Assembly: GCA_030490835.1 (NCBI GenBank)
Contig: CM059971.1
Span: forward strand, 40,658,012-40,722,011
Direction of reading: 5' to 3'
Origin: Annona cherimola
Taxonomy: Eukaryota; Streptophyta; Magnoliopsida; Magnoliales; Annonaceae
Length of the DNA stretch: 64,000 nt
Below are positions 58,004 to 64,000 of this stretch, one piece after another. The notes beneath the pieces were generated by a model. The model ran no database searches. It worked only from the letters and a program-made list of their open reading frames with translations, and was not told the origin of the DNA. Every line of letters starts with the position of its first letter. The first letter of the stretch is position 1. The translations under genes and the position numbers were made by a program.

Positions 58004-61000
58004 TTGCAGGTTTGTCTTAGAGCTAAAGCCAATAACATATGGTTTATGGATAGTGGCTGCTCAAGACATATGACAGGAGAAAAAGGACTGTTCCATAAGA
58101 TCAACCCATGCAATGAAGGAACAGTAGCCTTTGAAAATAATGAAAAAGGTAAAATAAAAGATAAAGGAAATGTTTATGGTATTTCAAATGCATGTATTGA
58201 GGATGTACTATTTGTTGAAGGACTCAAACATAACCTAACGAGTATTAGTAAACTATGTGATAAAGGATATAAAGTTGTATTTGAATCTTCTATATGCAAT
58301 GTTTTTGATGATGAACACATAGTATTTAGTGGCAAAAGACATAGAAATATATATTTGGTTTGCCTTGATGATCTCGAGGAAAAATGTCTAATAGCCAAAG
58401 AAAATGATCCATGGATATGGCATACAAGGCTTGGACATATAAATATGTCAAATATTAAAACATTGTGGAAAAAGAATCTAGTACAAGGGTTACCAAAGCT
58501 CAAATATGATAAGGATAAGATTTGTAAAGCTTGTCAACTATCTAAACAACCCAAAATGCCATTTTTTTACCAAAAATGAAATTTCAACAACTAGACCACT
58601 TGAATTGTTGCAACTGGATCTTTATGGGCCATCGGACATTTTAACTCTTGGTGGGAAAAAGTACGTGTATGTAATTGTTGATGATTTTTTGAGATTTACT
58701 TGGATTATACTCTTAGCCAGCAAAGATGAAGCATTTTCTATGTTTGTCACGTTTTCAATTTTGGTGCAAAATGAAAAACAAAGCTCAATTATTTCCATTA
58801 GAAGTGATCATGGTGGTGAATTTGAAAATAAACGATTCATAGAATTTTGCAATGAAAAAGGAATTCACCATACATTTTCTGCACCAAGAACTCCACAACA
58901 AAATGAAGTTGTTGAAAGGAAAAATTGGACAATACAAGAAATGACTAGAACTATACTAAATGAGACTAAATTATCCAAAAGATTTTGGGGTGAAGCTGTA
59001 AGTACAGGTTGTCATGTATTAAACCAAGTTACCATTAGAGCAATATTGAAAAAGACCCCATATGAACTTTGAAAAGATAGAAAACCAAACATATCATATT
59101 TCCATACTTTTGGATGTACTTGTTATATGTTGAATAATGGAAAAACAAATTTGGAAAAATTAGATGCCAAAAGTGATGAAGCAATTTTTCTTGGTTATTC
59201 ATCAAATAGCAAAGCATATAGAATTTTCAACAAAAGAATTCAAATAGTAGAAGAATCAATACATGTTGTTTTTAATGAATTTAACCAAACTTCGAGAAAG
59301 GAGTATGAATTAAGTGATGCAGATGATACACCAAAGAATTCAAAAGCAAACCAACAAGATCAACAAGAGGAAACCGAGCCCAAGCTAAAAAATTCCACGG
59401 AGGAAAGGGTAAGTGAAGGTAATGATTCCTATAAACCTTCAACTGATCTCAAATTCAAAAATTCCCATTCAATTGAGCAAGTTATTGGAAATATCTATGA
59501 AGGAGTAAAAACTAGAAGGTCAAAATAAAATATCTGTGGACAATATGCGTTTGTATCAAAAATTGAACCAACAACTATCGAACAAACTCTTAATGATGAA
59601 AAATGGGTTATTGCAATGCAAGAAGAGCTAAATCAATTTGAAAGGAACAATGTATGATATTTAGTTCTTAAACCCAATGATTGTACTATTATTGGTACCA
59701 AATGGGTATTTAGGAACAAATTAGATGAAAGTGGGCTTGTAATAAGAAACAAAGCTATACTAATATCCAAAGGGTATTCCCAAGAAGAAGGGATTGATTT
59801 TGAAGAATCATATGCACCCGTGGCTAGATTAGAAGCCATACGTATTTTGCTAGCATTTGCTTCTCACATGGATTTCAAATTGTTTCAAATGGATGTGAAA
59901 AGCACATTTTTGAATGAATACTTAAATGAAGAAGTATATGTGGAACAACCCCTGGATTTGAAAAAAATGATTAATCAAAATATGTTTATAAATTAACCAA
60001 AGCATTATATGGACTAAAAAAAGCTCCACGAGCTTGGTATGAAAGGTTGAACAAATTTTTGATTGATCATGAATTTCAAAGAAGAAGGTTGATACTGCCT
60101 TATTTATCAAGTATAAGAGCAAAAATATTTTAATTGTTCAAATTTATGTAGATGATATAATATTTGGCGCTACTGATGAAACTCTGTACAAAGAATTCTC
60201 TAAGATTATGCAGAGCAAATTCGAAATGAGCATGATGGGAGAATTAAATTTCTTCCTTGGACTGCAAATCAAGCAACAAGCCGAAGGAATATTCATAAAT
60301 CAGTCCAAGTACATCAAAGAAATGCTAAAGAAATTTGGAATGCAAACTAGCAAATGAGCAAAAACTCTAATGAGTTCAACAATTAAGATCGATACGGATG
60401 AAAACGGTAAATATATTGATCAAAAGCTTTATAGAAGTATGATAGGATCATTGTTGTATTTAACTGCTTCTAGACTGGATATCCTTTTCAGTGTTTGTAT
60501 GTGTTCTAGATTTCAAGCATGTCCTAAAGAATCACATTTATTGGCTGTAAAAAGAATTTTTAAATATTTGATAAATACCACTAATCTTGGACTATGATAT
60601 CCAAAGGGATCAACTTTTGATTTAATCGGCTACTCGGATGCAGATTTTTCCAGATACAAAGTAGATAGACAAAGTACTAGTGGAACATGCCAATTCCTTG
60701 GAAACATGTTGGTTTCATGGTATTCAAGGAAGCAAACTAGTGTTGCACTATCTACGGCGGAAGCTGAATATATAGCCGCCGGGAGCTGTTGTGCCCAACT
60801 ACTTTGGATGAAACAACAATTAAAAGACCATGGTATTGATTATAATAATTTCCAATTAGATGTGATAATACAAGCGCAATTTTTTTAACTAAAAATCTAG
60901 TATTACATTCTAGAACCAAACATATAGATGTAAGACATCATTTTATTCGTGAACATGTTGAAAATCATGATGTTTGTTTGGAATATGTGAAAATCGATGA

Positions 61001-61088
61001 TCAAATTGCAGATATTTTTACCAAACCTTTAGCAAAGGAATCATTTTACAAAATTAGAAATGATATGGGGATGATTGAGTTAAATTAG
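58004..61088 (+). pseudogene. C2 pol: protease, integrase, RT, RNase H, decayed
   Basis: +1 frame relative to gag. Protease MDSGCSRHMTGEKGLF; GAG-pre-integrase HTRLGHINMSNI with CKACQ; integrase catalytic residues in LDLYGPSDIL, RSDHGGEFEN and VVERKN all present; RT QMDVKST and YVDDIIFG (~60140); RNase H YSDADFS and LSTAEAEYIAAGSCC. It ends MGMIELN-TAG at 61088. Breaks: T-run frameshift ~58563, TGA ~59070, stops near 59526-59655, frameshifts ~59955 and ~60090, TGA ~60357 and ~60598, frameshift ~60860. Better preserved than C1 and not split. Confidence 0.9.
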
Positions 61089-61121
61089 GAATAGTTAGAT
61101 GGGAAAAATGGACTTAGAAAA

Positions 61122-61260
61122 ATCCAAGTCGATAAGCCAAGTCGACTCCGGAGCCCCCAAGTCGACTTGGGCATGGCGAAGTCGACTCCGCACCAGGGCG
61201 AAGTCGACTCCACTAGGGCGAAGTTGGCTTCGCCTAGGGCAAATTTGACTCCAGCGCACG
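61122..61260 (+). repeat. GTCGAC dyads after C2 pol
   Basis: Four GTCGAC and several related GAAGTCGACTCC words start 34 bases after the pol stop, as in C1 43411-43500. Same vocabulary as the LTR U3 array. Confidence 0.85.
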
Positions 61261-61265
61261 ACCGT

Positions 61266-61740
61266 CGGGCTTCCCGTTTTCTCCATCTTCTTTCTTCTTC
61301 CTCTCATCTCCTTCATTTTCTCCCGTGCGACAGCCTCTCTCTTCTCATTTTTCTCTCCGGCGACTTTCCTCTCCGGCATCTCTCCTCCGACATTCCCTTT
61401 TCGCTTTTCTCTTTTTTCCCCTCTCTCTCCGACATTCCTCTTCTCCAGCCGACCCTCGTTCTATCATCTCTCTCTCTCGCTTGATTCTCTCTCTCCTCTT
61501 TTCTCTCTTCCGAACTCTGTTTACTCTCTCTTCCTCTCATCCTTCTAGCTATCCCTCATCTTATTTCTCAATCAGTCTCTATCTGTCTAAGATTTTTTGG
61601 ATTTTCTCCCTTTCTTCTAAGCTCTCCCTCTATCCTTTTTTTCACTGATTTCCCTTCTCTTTTGGTCTCATTCCCCTCTCTGGTTTCATTTTCCCTCTCT
61701 CTAGCTCAGACAGCTCTCACACACAGTCTCTCCATATTTC
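61266..61740 (+). repeat. Polypyrimidine tract before C2 ORF3
   Basis: About 470 bases rich in C and T, parallel to C1. Open frames here on both strands are compositional. It ends just before the ORF3 ATG at 61771. Confidence 0.85.
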
Positions 61741-61770
61741 AGCCAATTGGTATCAAATCTCATTACAAAA

Positions 61771-63210
61771 ATGGCTCCTAAATCTCGATTGCCTAAATTG
61801 GCTGTATCCAAGCCTTCCCAAAGGCCCGTTCCCAGACCGTCTGACTCCCACACTGAAGAGGAGGTCCCAAGGAGGCAATGGACTCATGCAAAGCGTGCCC
61901 GGGATGAGCCGTCGACTTCCACAGGTCGACGGGTTCAATTCCAAGCTGCAACCCCATCAACAACGGCTGCCCAGGGAGGAGAAAGTCAGACGACTGGAAG
62001 TACGGATACAGGGGCTAGACGAAAGGGAACCCCAGCTGCCAAAGCCTAAGTCTTGAAAACCGATGACAGAGTATATCCCGACTTGACTAAGATCTTTTAC
62101 TATCTATGGGATGATCAGAATTTCAGTACTTAGGTCAAAGGGGTTGAGATGTACTTGGGTATAATGGTTGACCCAAGTCAAACTAATGCCTTAATAAGAA
62201 TAGGCAAAATTCTAAGTGTTCCATATGAGGATGAACAGCTGCCTAGCAATCTCACGATCACCCAAATTTACAATCAGCTAACCCGAAGCAACAAGTATCA
62301 TCCCGGGATCAAGTTCCTGCACTACATGGACTTATCCCTGAGGTTACGGGCCCTAAGGCTGCTAATTGCCCACTTCATCTACCCAAAAGGCGGAGGCAGA
62401 AACTAATTAAACCCTCAAGAGGTAGGAATCTTGAGGAAAATCGTAAATCGGGTCAAAGTGAGCCTTCCAATACTATTCCTAGAAGCAATTGCCTCAAGAA
62501 AGGACAACCCAGGAGGGGTTATGCCAAATGGAACATGGATCACTAAGATCCTAGAGTATTTTGAGGTTGATATTGATGGCGAACCATTCGAGGTTCTCAA
62601 ATCAACAAACGCCATCAACAAAGCCTTGCTCTAGTGAATGAAGATAAACGTTGAGCAATTTCGAGCCGAAAGATTGCAAGAAAGGATGGGTGTACTAGCT
62701 CAAGACGAAGCCAGGGATGCACAGGGTCAAGGGGAGCAGCCCCCGCCAGCTCCACCTCAGGATGATCACGAGGCACCTGCATTGCCAGCATCCCATGGAT
62801 CTTGCTCGCCTCATGGCTCTGAGATACTGGGTCTCACACCTAGGCCTCCATCATGGGATAACTCGGTGAATGCAATTCGAGAACACCTGGAGCAAATAGA
62901 AGATCGGTTGACTAGTCAGATCTCCGGGGTTCTAACAGCTATCATGGATATGCATTCCCGCTAGGATCGTATGGATTGGGAACTGAGGACGATCCGATAC
63001 CATCTGGCATCCGGGCACCATCGAGATCAGCCCATTCCCGAACTGGATCCATTTGACACCGGATCCGTTCGCAGAGATCCAACTCCGGCACCCGTATCAT
63101 CCTTCTACACCGATTTCCTATCCTATATCTGCGTTCAACTTCACCAAATCTCTCTGAGTCGACCCCTATTTGATCTATTGACAAAAAGGGGGAGAAGAGT
63201 TGAGTTTTGA
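61771..63210 (+). pseudogene. C2 ORF3: post-pol ORF in env-like position, with N-terminus
   Basis: ATG 61771: MAPKSRLPKLAVSKPSQRPV, a basic, Ser/Pro/Arg-rich start with possible nuclear-targeting stretch RRQWTHAKRARDE. TAA at ~62047 interrupts. Then VYPDLTKIFYYLWDDQNFST, a TAG (~62131), then VKGVEMYLGIMVDPSQTNAL and the region shared with C1 (FLHYMDLSLRLRALRLLIAH, IASRKDNPGGVMPNGTWITK). A Pro-rich linker (GEQPPPAPPQDDHEAP) and coiled coil follow; stops at ~62404, ~62633 and ~62963. The C-terminus is shortened and frameshifted relative to C1. Transposase_32-like by eye. No membrane segment seen. Confidence 0.68.
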
Positions 63211-63629
63211 GTTTACATTTTTAGGATTTTGGGTTGGGTAGCTTGTATATAGGTTCTATTTTGAAAACTTGTATTAAATTTTTAATCATATGAAAAGGCT
63301 ATTTATGAAAGGTTTGTTTGTGTTTATGCTTATCACTTGTATTATACTCTGATTACAAATGCTCTGTTTCATGCTTTGATTAATTATGTTTTGCTCTGAT
63401 CACTAATGTTCTGTTTTGAACTGGTTGAATGATTGTTTAAATAAGATTCAACTTGTGATTATGTGAAACAACATATGCAAATGATATAAATGAAATATAT
63501 ATGACAATTTTACCAAGTTCAAAAGGCAAATGACTTATGATTATCCTAAAAATGTCAAAACAGGATAAAAAGAAATATCGAAAGGTTTAAACTCAAATTG
63601 GTTTTGTCAATCATCAAAAAGGGGGGGAT
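63211..63629 (+). other. C2 3' untranslated region and PPT
   Basis: AT-rich, alignable with 45097-45535 of C1, no ORF. It ends in CATCAAAAAGGGGGGGAT next to the LTR. Confidence 0.8.
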
Positions 63630-64000
63630 TGTTGGAAACAACTGTTAAAATCAAATGCAAAATACCCAAAGCATATGTTTTGATGATTAACAACTCAATT
63701 TGAGTATGTTTTAGCTACTAATGTGTTTTGTGAAATGATTAAGGTTATAAAAATGGAAAATATAAAGCAGAACAGGCCAAGTCGATTCCCAAGTCGACTC
63801 AGACATTGACTTAGGTGAAGTTGCAGGCCAAGTCGACTCCAGCAATGACTTCAAAGCCTCATTTTTGTCCAGCATTGAAATTGGGGATCAAGAGTTGCCG
63901 AAGTCGCACATGAAGTCGACTCCACATGGGACTTGGGCAAAGTCGCAGGCCAAGTCGACTTGAGACCAGACTTGAGTCAAGTTGAAGACCAAGTCGACTC
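63630..64000 (+). repeat. C2 3' LTR, first 371 bases
   Basis: Matches the start of the 5' LTR (54333 on), including the first GTCGAC dyads. Compared with the 5' LTR it lacks one dyad unit near 63950. It continues beyond the window. Confidence 0.9.

Larger units (their letters stand above)
54333..64000 (+). mobile_element. C2: second SIRE/Maximus-like copia element, runs off the window
   Basis: 5' LTR 54333-56114, PBS, gag, pol, ORF3, PPT, then the first 371 bases of the 3' LTR (63630 on). Same family as C1 but a distinct subfamily (TGTTGGAAACAACTGTT). It has an intact PBS and gag start, which C1 lacks. Stops and frameshifts in every gene make it non-functional. The TSD cannot be checked because the right end is outside. 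Confidence 0.92.

Overview
This window is heterochromatin-like plant nuclear DNA, almost certainly from a large-genome angiosperm. Every stretch I can interpret belongs to LTR retrotransposons. I found no host gene, tRNA or rRNA gene, CRISPR array or bacterial-type gene. Plant origin follows from Ty3/gypsy pol of chromovirus (Tekay/Del-like) type, Ty1/copia gag-pol of SIRE/Maximus type, plant tRNA primer-binding sites and very long non-coding LTRs. Boundaries below were found by eye from TG...CA termini, target-site duplications (TSDs), PBS and PPT motifs, and comparison between copies inside the window. I ran no alignment software.

The whole left and middle part (1-48133) is one old minus-strand Ty3/gypsy element, called E0 here. 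It has been blown apart by later insertions. E0 pieces: integrase, RNase H and RT (1-1886); RT N-terminus and protease C-terminus (6979-7605); protease N-terminus and gag (28314-29900); leader (29882-30269 and 47225-47939); part of its 5' LTR (47940-48133). Inserted into E0 are: S1, a 5.1-kb solo LTR (1887-6978, TSD TCGAT); E1, a non-autonomous element (7606-28313, TSD TGCAT); C1, a copia element (30270-47224, TSD ATATC); and E3, an E-family LTR lying in the E0 LTR (from 48134).

There is a third nesting layer. L, an element with two ~5.8-kb LTRs around only 2.7 kb (10391-24606), sits in E1. E2, a sister of E1 (33968-40547), sits in the C1 pol gene. S2, another solo LTR of the L family (48467-54096), and C2, a second copia element (54333 to beyond 64000), both sit in the E3 LTR.

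The families work differently. C1 and C2 carry gag, pol (protease, integrase, RT, RNase H) and a third ORF after pol, in the position of the SIRE env-like gene. E1 and E2 carry only a small zinc-knuckle ORF and a second acidic ORF, so they must have relied on enzymes from elsewhere. L has only a ruined gag scrap, but its PBS, 3' end and gag resemble E0, so a Tekay-like element is its likely helper. All coding regions are broken.

The most unusual signal is structural. L-family LTRs contain long arrays of short, different hairpins at about 50-bp spacing. E-family LTRs begin with a perfect 28-nt hairpin and carry GGCGCC palindromes upstream of the TATA box. C-family LTRs carry arrays of GTCGAC/AAGTCGCA dyads upstream of the TATA box.
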